The position numbers and the translations under genes were made by a program. Positions 45,915-54,496 of a stretch of DNA of 64,000 bases are shown here, in pieces. The notes under the pieces were generated by a model that saw nothing but the letters and a program-made list of their open reading frames with translations, was not told the DNA's origin and made no database searches. This stretch comes from Xenophilus aerolatus. GTDB lineage: Bacteria > Pseudomonadota > Gammaproteobacteria > Burkholderiales > Burkholderiaceae_C. Numbering within the stretch: position 1 is the stretch's first letter; each line of letters starts with the position of its first letter. The stretch is from contig JASCNX010000002.1 of the NCBI GenBank assembly GCA_029968055.1, forward strand, positions 434,001-498,000, given 5' to 3'.

Positions 45915-48008
45915 CTACAAGGTCCAGCGCGCCGACACGCGCACGCTGCGCGGCTCCATCGGATGCACGTGGCGGCCCGCGATCCCCTGGCCGCACGCCC
46001 CGCTCACCACCTCGCGCGCCGCGCACGAGGCGTACAGGTACTCGATGTCGTTGCCCCGGCTGCCGGCCAGGTTGAACACCTGCAGGCCCAGCGTGAGGTT
46101 GCGGTTCACCGCATAGGTGGTGCCGAAATTCAGCACGGTGAGCGGCCGCGAGCGCACGGTGTCCAAGGTGTCCAGCGCGCGCGGCCCCATGTAGCGCAGT
46201 CGCAGTGAGCTCGTCCAGGGCCCCTGTTGCCAGACCACGCCCGCCGCGACCACCCGCTCGACCGCGTTGTCGATCGTGTTCCCCTCGCCCGCAGCCGGCA
46301 GGCCGCGAAAGCGCGCGCGGGACAGGGCGGCGTCGGCTTCCAGGCGCCAGTGCGGATCGACCTGCCAGCGCAGCGTGGCCTCGACGCCGTGGCGCTTGCT
46401 GGCCCGGCCCGGCTCGGTGGTGCCGGCATCCCCGACGTAGACCAGTTCCGAGTCGAGCTGCAGCTGCCAGAGCGCGGCCGTCACGGTGAGCCCGTCGCGC
46501 GGCTGGAAGCGCCAGCCGACTTCGGCGCCCCGGCCCTTGACCAGCGCCGGGACGCGCTCTGCGGCAGCACCGGTCTGTGGATCGGCCGTGATGGTCGCGC
46601 CGCGCACGTCGTTGCTGTGGAATCCGACGCCGCCGTTGAGATACAGCTCGTGCGCGGGGGTCACGGTCCATGCGAGCCCGAATTTGGGGCTGAGCTGCGA
46701 GTCGTTCCCGCGGCCGCTGTTGAGGCGTCCGTAGACCGGCTCGCGGCCTTGCACGTCGTAGCGCAGCCAGTCGCCACGCAGGCCGAGGTAGCCGCGCAAG
46801 CTGTCGCTGAAGTTGATCAGCTGCTGGCCGTAGACCGAGACGAGGTCCTGCGAGACCCTGTCGTTGCGCACGGTGCCGATGCGCTCGCGTGCCGTGGTCG
46901 GGTACAGCCCGACTTCGCCGATGCGGTCGCCGCGCCACTGGGCGCCGAAGCTCAGGATCCCATCGAGATTACCGATGCGGACCGCCCGCGTGTTCGACGC
47001 CTGGGCGCCGAACACGCGGCGGCGATCGGTCTGTTCGAACTGGTCCCCCTGCTCGGGGTTGTTCAGGAAGTAGGTGAAATCCGAGAACAGGTCGAAGCGG
47101 TAGTCGATCGCGTAGGCGCTGATCCGCGTTTCGCCTTCGGGCCCCTTGTCGAACCACTGGCCCGAGAGCGACAGCCGGCGCGTCCTGCCGCCGTCGGTCG
47201 GGTTCAGGCTGCCGAAGCGGGACAGCTCGCCGCTCTCGATCAGGCGCTCGGGGATCTGGTCGGTCGAGGTCCAATGGCTCTGGTAGGCCATGCCGGTGAG
47301 GCTGAAACCGCGCGAGGGGGTGCCTTGCGAGTAGCGCACCACGGCGTTGGCCTTGCGCAGGCGCTCGGGCACGTCCCACGGGCCGTTGTTGCCTTCGAGT
47401 TCGATGGCGCCGAGCCAGGTCTGGTCGGCCACGGTGCGCGAGCCGGCAGCGAGCAGGCGGCGGAAGTCGTGGGCGCCGAGCGTCACTTCGGCAAAAGGCC
47501 TGTCCAGCGCGCTCACGTAGTCGAGGCTGGCACTGCCGGCGAGCGAGAAGTCGCCGCTGTCGGCGAAATACGGCCCCTTGCGGTAGCGCACGCCGGAGAC
47601 GAGCTCCGGGATCAGGAAGTTCAGGTCGGCGAAGCCCTGGCCGTGCCCGTGGGTGGGCATGTTGACGGGCATGCCGTCCACGCTGACGGCGAAATCGGTG
47701 CCGTGATCGAGATTGAAGCCGCGCAGGAAGTACTGGTTGGCCTTGCCGTCACCCGAATGCTGCGTGGCCACCACGCCGGGCACCGCTTCGACGATGTCGC
47801 CCGGTCGCAACTTGGGCCGGGATTGGAAGGACGCCTTTTCGGCCGCGCCTTCGCTGGCACTGTCGGCACTGCCGATCGCGGCGTCGCGGGGGCCCTGGAT
47901 GACGACCTCGGGCAGATGGGGCTGCGCCACCGCGGCGACCTGAAAGAAGAAGGTCGCGGCGGCCCACCCTGTGGCGTGGCGGCGAATGCACGAAGTCGTT
48001 CTGTCCAT
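45915..48008 (-). CDS. TonB-dependent outer-membrane receptor
   Basis: A 697-residue receptor. The signal peptide ends near AVAQP (about residue 29). The plug domain spans about 35-170 (PGDIVEAVPGVVATQHSGDGKANQYFLRGFNLDHGTDF in parts). A 22-strand barrel follows, ending in an aromatic-poor VRVSARWTL with the usual terminal hydrophobic pattern. FNLDHGTDFAVSVDGMPVNM, rich in His/Asp, is typical of metal-complex or CirA-like receptors. It is last in the DUF4331-TPR-HupE operon, 16 bases after hupE-like. It imports an unknown metal chelate or cofactor. Confidence 0.92.
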   Translation of the reverse strand: MDRTTSCIRRHATGWAAATFFFQVAAVAQPHLPEVVIQGPRDAAIGSADSASEGAAEKASFQSRPKLRPGDIVEAVPGVVATQHSGDGKANQYFLRGFNLDHGTDFAVSVDGMPVNMPTHGHGQGFADLNFLIPELVSGVRYRKGPYFADSGDFSLAGSASLDYVSALDRPFAEVTLGAHDFRRLLAAGSRTVADQTWLGAIELEGNNGPWDVPERLRKANAVVRYSQGTPSRGFSLTGMAYQSHWTSTDQIPERLIESGELSRFGSLNPTDGGRTRRLSLSGQWFDKGPEGETRISAYAIDYRFDLFSDFTYFLNNPEQGDQFEQTDRRRVFGAQASNTRAVRIGNLDGILSFGAQWRGDRIGEVGLYPTTARERIGTVRNDRVSQDLVSVYGQQLINFSDSLRGYLGLRGDWLRYDVQGREPVYGRLNSGRGNDSQLSPKFGLAWTVTPAHELYLNGGVGFHSNDVRGATITADPQTGAAAERVPALVKGRGAEVGWRFQPRDGLTVTAALWQLQLDSELVYVGDAGTTEPGRASKRHGVEATLRWQVDPHWRLEADAALSRARFRGLPAAGEGNTIDNAVERVVAAGVVWQQGPWTSSLRLRYMGPRALDTLDTVRSRPLTVLNFGTTYAVNRNLTLGLQVFNLAGSRGNDIEYLYASCAAREVVSGACGQGIAGRHVHPMEPRSVRVSARWTL

Positions 48009-48024
48009 GGATGCTTGGAAGGGA

Positions 48025-49185
48025 TCAGGAGAAGGGAAGCACTTTGACATCGAAGACGCGTTCGCCCAGCCACACGACGGCAACGGCCATCGCCAACGCC
48101 GATCCCCCGCGCAGGACGACCGGCAGGTAGTGCCGCCAGCGCCGCACTGCCAGCAGGCCCAGAAGGACCGCGCCCACCACGAGCAACTGGCCGGCCTCGA
48201 CGCCCAGGTTGAACTGCAGCAGGGCCAGCACGAAGCCGCCGACCGGAAGATCGAGCTCTCCGAGCGCGCCGGCGAAGCCGAAGCCGTGGATGAGGCCGAA
48301 GAGAAAGGCGAACAACTTGCGCCGGCCCCGCAAGACGGGATGGAGGTTGTCCACCGCGGCAAGAATGATCGTGGCCGCGATGCCGGGTTCGACGATGCGC
48401 GGCGAGATCGTCACCAGCTTCAGTCCGGCCAGCGCCAGGGTGATCGAATGCGCGGCCGTGAACATCGTCACCACGCCCAGCATGGGCCATGCGGCCTCTC
48501 GCCAGGTCGACACGGGCACCCAACCGCCGGGCGTGCGGCGCAGCACCGAGGGCAGCAGCAGGCAGACCAGGAACAGGACATGGTCGTACCCGATCAGGAT
48601 GTGGTGGATGCCGTCGAAGAAGACCGCCGCGTCCGACGGGGCGGGGCCCGTGGCGGACCCGTGCGCCGGCCACGCCACGCTGACGGGCCCGCCGGACGGG
48701 TCCAGCGAGCGCAGAGCGGGAGGCCCCGACGGTCCGTCGATGCGCAGCAACCCGCGATGCGTCGGATCGACCTCCCGGAGCAGGCGGTAGTCGACGGTCA
48801 GGGCGTTCTCGGCCGGGCAGGCGGCGCGCAGCTGCAGGACCAGGTACGCCCCGTCGATCCGGTCCTCCACGGCCGGCGGACGTGCCTCCTCCAGCTGGCA
48901 CCGACCGGCCTGGACGCTCAGCCGCCCCAGGGCGTACGACCGGATGTCGGCCATCCGCTGCCGCACCTCGCCCCAGGTCAATTGCCGGTCGCCGTTCGCA
49001 TCGAGGTCCAGCACGGCGTCCAGGTCCCGCAGCGCGATGTCCCAGCGGACGGTCAGCGCGTCACCCTGCCGCTGGATCTGCAGATAGGCGTCGCTGGCCT
49101 TGTGGGCATGGGCGGCGTCGCACAGCGTCAGGGTCCCGCACAGGACAACGGCCCATGCGGCCAGCCATCTAGCGAAGGATCTCAT
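48025..49185 (-). CDS. HupE/UreJ-like membrane protein with periplasmic EF-hand-like loop
   Basis: A 386-residue protein. The signal peptide ends AHA about residue 27. The periplasmic domain spans about 28-185 and carries an EF-hand-like loop DANGDRQLTWGE (residues 62-73; Asp1, Asn3, Asp5, Glu12 present). The C-terminal HupE/UreJ_2 membrane domain has about six helices and FFDGIHHILIGYDHVLFLV, HSITLAL and FGLIHGFGFAGAL. These His-rich helices recall nickel/cobalt permeases. It overlaps the TPR gene by 17 bases. Metal transport is inferred from family and the TonB neighbour. Confidence 0.87.
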   Translation of the reverse strand: MRSFARWLAAWAVVLCGTLTLCDAAHAHKASDAYLQIQRQGDALTVRWDIALRDLDAVLDLDANGDRQLTWGEVRQRMADIRSYALGRLSVQAGRCQLEEARPPAVEDRIDGAYLVLQLRAACPAENALTVDYRLLREVDPTHRGLLRIDGPSGPPALRSLDPSGGPVSVAWPAHGSATGPAPSDAAVFFDGIHHILIGYDHVLFLVCLLLPSVLRRTPGGWVPVSTWREAAWPMLGVVTMFTAAHSITLALAGLKLVTISPRIVEPGIAATIILAAVDNLHPVLRGRRKLFAFLFGLIHGFGFAGALGELDLPVGGFVLALLQFNLGVEAGQLLVVGAVLLGLLAVRRWRHYLPVVLRGGSALAMAVAVVWLGERVFDVKVLPFS

Positions 49186-50326
49186 CGACGCGTGTGTCCT
49201 TCAGGCCGATGCGTTCCATCAGGGCCCTGACTTCCGCGCGCGCTCCCGGGTCGCCGCTGGCGGCGGCGGCACGGGCATAGATCAGGAGGTCGATGGGCTC
49301 GCGCTGACGATCGGCGTTCAGGCGCGCGAGCACCAGCGCCCGCTTCGGGTCCTGCTGCACATCGAGCGCGAACATCGCTTCCTCCCGCGCGTGCAGGGCG
49401 GCGGTCCCCGGTCGCTGGGCGGCGGCGTCGAAGCGCTCGCCCAGCTCCCGGGCATCCGCCTGCGTGGGCCCCGCCCCGGCCGCGATCGCCAGACGCAGCA
49501 GCACGGCGTCGCTGCGGGCCTCCGGCGCGAGCAGGGCGCGGACCTCGCCACCACGTCCGACGCGCTGCAGGTAGTCGCCGTAGGCGAGCACGAGATAGCC
49601 CGAGCGCTGCACGCCCAGGGCCTGGCGGTAGGCCGCGTCGGCACGCGCGGCGTTCCCGGCCAGTTCCTCGACCTCGGCCAGGCTCGTCAGCAGCCATTGG
49701 CGGGTGGCGGCCTGGGACGGGCCCGCCAGCGCCGGCTGCGCCAACAGCGACGTGAGTGCGTCGCGGGCGGCGTCGTACTGTCCGCGAAGTGCCTGGTTTT
49801 CGGCCAGGCAGGCGATGGCGAAGAGCGCGGGCCCGGCGCGCCCGAGCGACCGGCATGCCGCGTCGGACTCGCCATAGCGACCGCGCACGCGCAGCACCGT
49901 GGCCAGGGTGATCCAGGCCTGCGAATCCGCCGGGTCGCGCGCGATGGCCGCGCGCAGCAGGCGTTCGGCGCCGTCGAAATCGTGCAGGTACTGGGCGACG
50001 GTCGCGCGCATCAGCAGAACGGCGGGAGGGGTCTCGGCCACGGGACGATCGCTCCATGCCTGGAGTGCGCCCATCGCATACCCCGCATAGCGGGCGTCGC
50101 CTTGTTCCCGTGCCAGATCCAGGTAGGCACGGGACATGGCGACGGCCGTGGCCTCGTCCGCGTTGGCCTGTTGCGTCGCGCCGCGCAGCCGCCGCTTCAG
50201 CGACGACCAGCCCGCGACGGCCGGCAACGACTCCACCACCGAGTCGTCGCTCGCCGGGATGCGCGGCGCGGCACCGGCCGCACCGAAGAACACCCCCAGG
50301 GCGGCCGCCGCAAGCCAGGCGCGCAT
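49169..50326 (-). CDS. Exported TPR-repeat protein
   Basis: About 385 residues from ATG 50326 (MRAWLAAAALGVF), with a signal peptide cleaved near AGA (about residue 19). Tetratricopeptide-like helices cover about 60-300, for example DFDGAERLLRAAIARDPADSQAW, then GNAARADAAYRQALGVQRSG. It is probably a periplasmic scaffold for the HupE-like protein and lipoprotein encoded beside it. No enzymatic motif is seen. Confidence 0.8.
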   Translation of the reverse strand: MRAWLAAAALGVFFGAAGAAPRIPASDDSVVESLPAVAGWSSLKRRLRGATQQANADEATAVAMSRAYLDLAREQGDARYAGYAMGALQAWSDRPVAETPPAVLLMRATVAQYLHDFDGAERLLRAAIARDPADSQAWITLATVLRVRGRYGESDAACRSLGRAGPALFAIACLAENQALRGQYDAARDALTSLLAQPALAGPSQAATRQWLLTSLAEVEELAGNAARADAAYRQALGVQRSGYLVLAYGDYLQRVGRGGEVRALLAPEARSDAVLLRLAIAAGAGPTQADARELGERFDAAAQRPGTAALHAREEAMFALDVQQDPKRALVLARLNADRQREPIDLLIYARAAAASGDPGARAEVRALMERIGLKDTRVDEILR

Positions 50327-50334
50327 GCTGGGCT

Positions 50335-50670
50335 TCAGGGTGTCGCGACGGGGTCTGCAGTCTCGGACGTGGGCGGTGGATCGAACTGCGCCACGTTCGC
50401 CGGCTCTGCCTGGTCCAGCTTGGTCGCCACCAGCGCAACGACGTAGGCCACGAAGGCGTCGTAGGCGCTGACCTGCACCGGCGGCACGCCGCCGCCGTTG
50501 CCACCGCCGCCGCCCCCACCACCGTTGCCGTTGCCGGTATCCGGCGGGGCGCTGCCGACCGGGAAGGCCGGGAAGTACGAGGAGCCGCCGCCTCCGCCGC
50601 CGCACGCGGCGAGTGCGGCCGCCAGGGCCAGGGCCAACGCGCCGCGGGAAAAGTGTCGAGTCTGCTTCAT
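50335..50670 (-). CDS. Small glycine-rich lipoprotein
   Basis: A 111-residue lipoprotein from ATG 50670 (MKQTRHFSRG), with GAGGTGA about 6 bases upstream. Lipobox LAAC ends the signal peptide (about residue 23) and is followed by a run of six Gly. A second Gly/Asn-rich stretch lies at about 46-60. The C-terminal half (YDAFVAYVVALVATKLDQAEP) is predicted helical. It sits 8 bases before the TPR gene and 22 after the DUF4331 gene. No homologous function is recognised. Confidence 0.75.
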   Translation of the reverse strand: MKQTRHFSRGALALALAAALAACGGGGGGSSYFPAFPVGSAPPDTGNGNGGGGGGGGNGGGVPPVQVSAYDAFVAYVVALVATKLDQAEPANVAQFDPPPTSETADPVATP

Positions 50671-50692
50671 GCGATCACCTCGATGGCACGGT

Positions 50693-52192
50693 TCACTGGG
50701 CATTGACCGCGCCCGGCAGCGGCACGTTGAGGTAGGGGAACGCCGCAGGGAACTGGGACGCGCTCTGCAGGGCGCCGTCGGTCAGCGCCGCACCGCCGGC
50801 CGGCGCATCGCTGGGCTTGCAGCCCACCTTCAGCGCGTCGTTGGCGCCGGTCAGAACGCACAGGGCACCCATGGCCACGCGCAGTTCGATGTCGACCACG
50901 TCGTCACCCGGACGCCGACCGTTCGGGAAGCCGGCGTTGTCGCCGGCAGCGACACCCAGATTGCTCTGGCTGGCCATCGGCGTGGGCGCAATGGTCGTGT
51001 TCAGCCGCAGCATCTCGGACGCCTTGACGTTGGCAGGCTGGTTCAGGCCTGAGATGCCGGTCAGGAACGCGGCCACGAGGTCGGTCCGCGGGAAGTTGGT
51101 CGGTGCCTGGGCGCTGGGATAGAGCGTCTGGATGAGCGCCGGCAAGGTGGGATTGGTCACGTAGGTCGCGAACTGGCCGTCGTCCGCGGGCTTCGAGCTG
51201 TTGAACCGGTCCTTGTCCTTCAGGCCGATCACCACCTCGTTGACCAGCGGCATGCCCAGGCGCGACACCTGGGCCCAGGCGCCCCCGGCCAGCACTCCGG
51301 TGCCGTGACCGCGCTTGGCCGGGCTGGCCACGAGCTGGCCCTGGCGGGCGCTGGCCGTGGTCCAGCCGCCGATGATCGTGCCGTTGCCCCCCGCCGTCAG
51401 ACAGGTGGTCGGCACTTCGAGCGCCAGGGTGCTCACGTTGCGCGTTGCGAGCGTGCTGGCGTTGGCGCTGGTCGATCCCAGCGGGTTGAGGTTGATCAGA
51501 TCGAACACCTGGCCCAGCGCGACGGCGAAGGGGTCCTGGCGCTGGCCGGCAAACACCCGCCCCGGCGTCGAACATCCCGGGATGTTGACGGTGTAGACGT
51601 GCTGCGCGGCATAGGCGGCGTAGCCGGACGGGCCGCCGAAGGTCTTCTCGCCGATGTTGTCGGTGGGCCGATCGAAGGTGGCGGAGCCGTTGGCTGCATT
51701 GGTGACCGCTGCCGCAGCGCCCTTGCGGCGATCGCCGCGCACCACCGTGAGCGTGAAGGTCTCGCGCAGGTTGCTGGTGGCCTGGTTCGGCCCGGTGATC
51801 GGGCCTGCCTGCACGAGCGGGATCGACACCTGCTGGCCCGAGATCGGGAGCTGGATGTCGCGCAGCGTATTCGTGAATCGGAACTGGAAGGTGAGGCTTT
51901 CCGAGCCGCTGCCGGTGTTGTCGATGTGGATCTCGTACAGCCCGTTCGGATCCATGGTGAAGTAGTTGGGCCCGCCGTAGGGCCCCTGGTCGGGCTGGTA
52001 GTTGGCGATCAGGGTCGTGTAGTCCGCACGGTTGGGCTCGTAGCTGCGGAACATGTAGAAATCCGTGGCATCGAGCTTCGGCATGCCGGCGATCGACGGC
52101 GCTTCACGGTGGCTCGACGCGCTGGCGCCAACGCCAGCGAAGGCGAGCAAGGCCATCGTGCAAGCCTGCAGGGGGATTCGGGACCTTCTCAT
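50693..52192 (-). CDS. Exported DUF4331 protein
   Basis: About 499 residues if it starts at ATG 52192 (MRRSRIPLQ), which has GAGGTGAT 5 bases upstream; ATG 52198 and GTG 52201 are alternatives. The signal peptide ends near GASA. The DUF4331 opening SSHREAPSIAGMPKLDATDFYMFRS is directly recognisable in parts, followed by YTTLIANYQPDQGPYGGPNYF and DPNGLYEIHIDN. The family is secreted and of unknown function. It is the first gene of a five-gene operon with a lipoprotein, TPR protein, HupE-like protein and TonB receptor. Confidence 0.85.
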   Translation of the reverse strand: MRRSRIPLQACTMALLAFAGVGASASSHREAPSIAGMPKLDATDFYMFRSYEPNRADYTTLIANYQPDQGPYGGPNYFTMDPNGLYEIHIDNTGSGSESLTFQFRFTNTLRDIQLPISGQQVSIPLVQAGPITGPNQATSNLRETFTLTVVRGDRRKGAAAAVTNAANGSATFDRPTDNIGEKTFGGPSGYAAYAAQHVYTVNIPGCSTPGRVFAGQRQDPFAVALGQVFDLINLNPLGSTSANASTLATRNVSTLALEVPTTCLTAGGNGTIIGGWTTASARQGQLVASPAKRGHGTGVLAGGAWAQVSRLGMPLVNEVVIGLKDKDRFNSSKPADDGQFATYVTNPTLPALIQTLYPSAQAPTNFPRTDLVAAFLTGISGLNQPANVKASEMLRLNTTIAPTPMASQSNLGVAAGDNAGFPNGRRPGDDVVDIELRVAMGALCVLTGANDALKVGCKPSDAPAGGAALTDGALQSASQFPAAFPYLNVPLPGAVNAQ

Positions 52193-52404
52193 GGACATCA
52201 CCTCTTGACGTTGGAGTGGGTAACGGAGGAGGCGCGACGCCGCCGCCTGGAGGTGACTACGTGAGGAATTTCACGCTGGATGCAAAAGTTGCTAAGTAGT
52301 TTCCCTTGGTCGTCCGTTGGACTGCACCGGGCCCGCCATGCGGCCCGTGGTCGAACCTGCAAGGCCCGCGTGACGGGACCGCGGCGCGCGCGCTTCGTGA
52401 GCGG

Positions 52405-54486
52405 CTAGGGCACGACCTGCCCGGGCCGGCTGAAGATCCAGCCGGCGCCGACGCGGGCACGGCTGATGGCACTTCGGGGGTGGCCGGCGTGTGCGAACTC
52501 CCCATGCCGCTGGATCAGCGCGTGCACGATGGCCGCGTTGTCCGGCCGGCGCGCCGTGCCGTCGGCGAACAGGTTCATCACGGCCCGCGACACCTGCGCG
52601 GCCGCCACGCTGCTGCCGTTCATGCGCACCGTGAGGCCGCTGCGCGTGCTGGCGGCGGCGATGCCCGGCATGGACTCGCTGAGGTCGCCAGGCGCGCACA
52701 GGTCGGGCCAGCGCGCGCGCCCCGGCGCCAGCCCGGTCGCCGCGGCCGAGGTGTAGGTCGACGGCCGCGCGGACAGCGCCACGCAGGCGCCGGCCACGAT
52801 GGGCAGCACGCCGTTGGCGATGCTGTTGCCGGTGGCCCGGCGCTTCACCGCATCGGCGGGCACGTCGTCGACCGCCTGCGGCGGCCGGGGCCGGGCCGAG
52901 GGAAACAGGGCCTGCCGCGCCGGGAAAGGGCTGTGCCCGATCGCCTCGTCGCGCTGCACCCAGGCCTGCAGATCGACCGCTTCCGCGCCGTCGTTGGTGA
53001 TCGAGAACGTCCATGGCCCGGCCGGTGCCGTCTTGCGGCCCGGCTCCAGGCTGCGCGAGGGAAGCAGGGCCAGCAGGGCCATCGCGCGGCCCGGACTCGC
53101 CGCCGCGTCCGCGGCCCATGACAGCGAACACATCGACGCCCGGGGCGTCGCTGCGTCGTAGGCCACCCGGCCCAGGCGGGCACGCAGCCGCGTGCCGTCG
53201 GGCGCTTGCACTTCGATGCGCAGGTCGCGCAGCGCCGTCCCGGCCTCGAACCACAGTTCGCAGAAACTCTCGGTCGGGTCCTCGACGCGGACCTGCAACG
53301 CCAGGCTCGCGGTCGCGCCGGGCGCGACGTGCAGGGCCGCATGGCCGCCGGCCTCGAACTGGTTGCCCGCCGGCAGCACGAGCGCGAAATGGCGCAGGCG
53401 CTCGCGTGCGCTGGCGCACATGCCGTCGAGCGCCCGCTCGAACAGGGTCTGCCCGTCATGCGGGCCGGCGGTGGCGCCGTAGCTCAGGTTGACCACCACG
53501 CTCGCATCGTCGGCGATGTGGTCGAGCGCATAGGCCAGCGCGTCCAGCGCGTGCTTGGCCAGGCCGCCTCCCGAGGTGTCGGCGACCGTGCGCGGCGGCA
53601 GCTGGACGAGGATGATCCGCGTGTCGTCGTCGCCCGCGGCGTCGGGCCCGGCGGCAGCGCCGGGTGGCCGGTGGCCGCAGCACAGGTCGGCCACGTGGGT
53701 TCCGTGCGTCAGCGCATGCCGCACCCGGTCGGCGTAGTGCAGCGCGGCATAGACCTGCGTTTCGTCCTCGCCGTCCACCGTCACGCGGGCCAGCGCGCGG
53801 TCGATGGCCGCGGCGTCCAGCACGCGGCCGTAGCCGAAGCCCTCGGCCGGCGCCCAGGGCGACGCGGCATGCGGGCCGGCGCCGCCGCCGGCCGCGTCGA
53901 GCGCCCGTGCGATGCCGCCCGGCAGGGCCGTGCACTGCGGGTTCTGGTCCCAGAGCCAGGCGATGCGGGTGCGGTCGCCTGCGGCGGTGCGAAAGTGCGA
54001 GTGCAGGAAGGCCAGCCCGTCGTCGATCACCACCATCACGCGGCCGCGCAGGCGCGGCCCCTCCCCGCGCGCCGTGCCGGGCGCCAGGCGGGCGCTGCCC
54101 TGCAGGGCGGCCACGCCCTCCTCCGGCGGCGCCCAGCGTGCACTCGCCTGTTCCAGGGCGAAGCGGGACAGCCGGCCCGCCGCCAGCAGCGCGGCCAGCC
54201 GCGAGCGCGGCGCCGTCACGCCATGGATGCTGCGCTCGCCAGGCCGGTCCGGGCCGTAGCGGCGTGTCGCCACGCCGGCCGCCGGGTTCAGGACGGGCTG
54301 CAGCGCCGACGGCAGCGGGGCCGGCGTGCCCGGCGCATCGAAGCGCAGGGGTGCGAGCCCCAGCTTCTGCAGCTCGCGCTCGGTGGCCTCGATGAGCAGG
54401 TCCAGCTGCGCCTCGGCCGGGCCCGGCAGCGGCATCTCCAGCGCCCACTGGAGGTAGGGGTCGCGGGCGAGCAGCGGGCGGTGCAT
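52405..54486 (-). CDS. S8-family (subtilisin-like) serine protease
   Basis: A 693-residue protease with a complete catalytic triad. The Asp is in VMVVIDDGLAFLH (Asp155 or 156). His264 is in THGTHVADLCCG, and Ser626 is in MNGSSVAAAQVSRAV. The N-terminal 145 residues are an unassigned extension with no signal peptide, and a beta-rich insertion (about 390-540) separates His and Ser. Lack of export signal suggests a cytoplasmic target. It is the third gene of the cyclase-PAP2-protease operon, 10 bases after the PAP2 stop. Confidence 0.85.
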   Translation of the reverse strand: MHRPLLARDPYLQWALEMPLPGPAEAQLDLLIEATERELQKLGLAPLRFDAPGTPAPLPSALQPVLNPAAGVATRRYGPDRPGERSIHGVTAPRSRLAALLAAGRLSRFALEQASARWAPPEEGVAALQGSARLAPGTARGEGPRLRGRVMVVIDDGLAFLHSHFRTAAGDRTRIAWLWDQNPQCTALPGGIARALDAAGGGAGPHAASPWAPAEGFGYGRVLDAAAIDRALARVTVDGEDETQVYAALHYADRVRHALTHGTHVADLCCGHRPPGAAAGPDAAGDDDTRIILVQLPPRTVADTSGGGLAKHALDALAYALDHIADDASVVVNLSYGATAGPHDGQTLFERALDGMCASARERLRHFALVLPAGNQFEAGGHAALHVAPGATASLALQVRVEDPTESFCELWFEAGTALRDLRIEVQAPDGTRLRARLGRVAYDAATPRASMCSLSWAADAAASPGRAMALLALLPSRSLEPGRKTAPAGPWTFSITNDGAEAVDLQAWVQRDEAIGHSPFPARQALFPSARPRPPQAVDDVPADAVKRRATGNSIANGVLPIVAGACVALSARPSTYTSAAATGLAPGRARWPDLCAPGDLSESMPGIAAASTRSGLTVRMNGSSVAAAQVSRAVMNLFADGTARRPDNAAIVHALIQRHGEFAHAGHPRSAISRARVGAGWIFSRPGQVVP

Positions 54487-54496
54487 CGGCCGGCGC

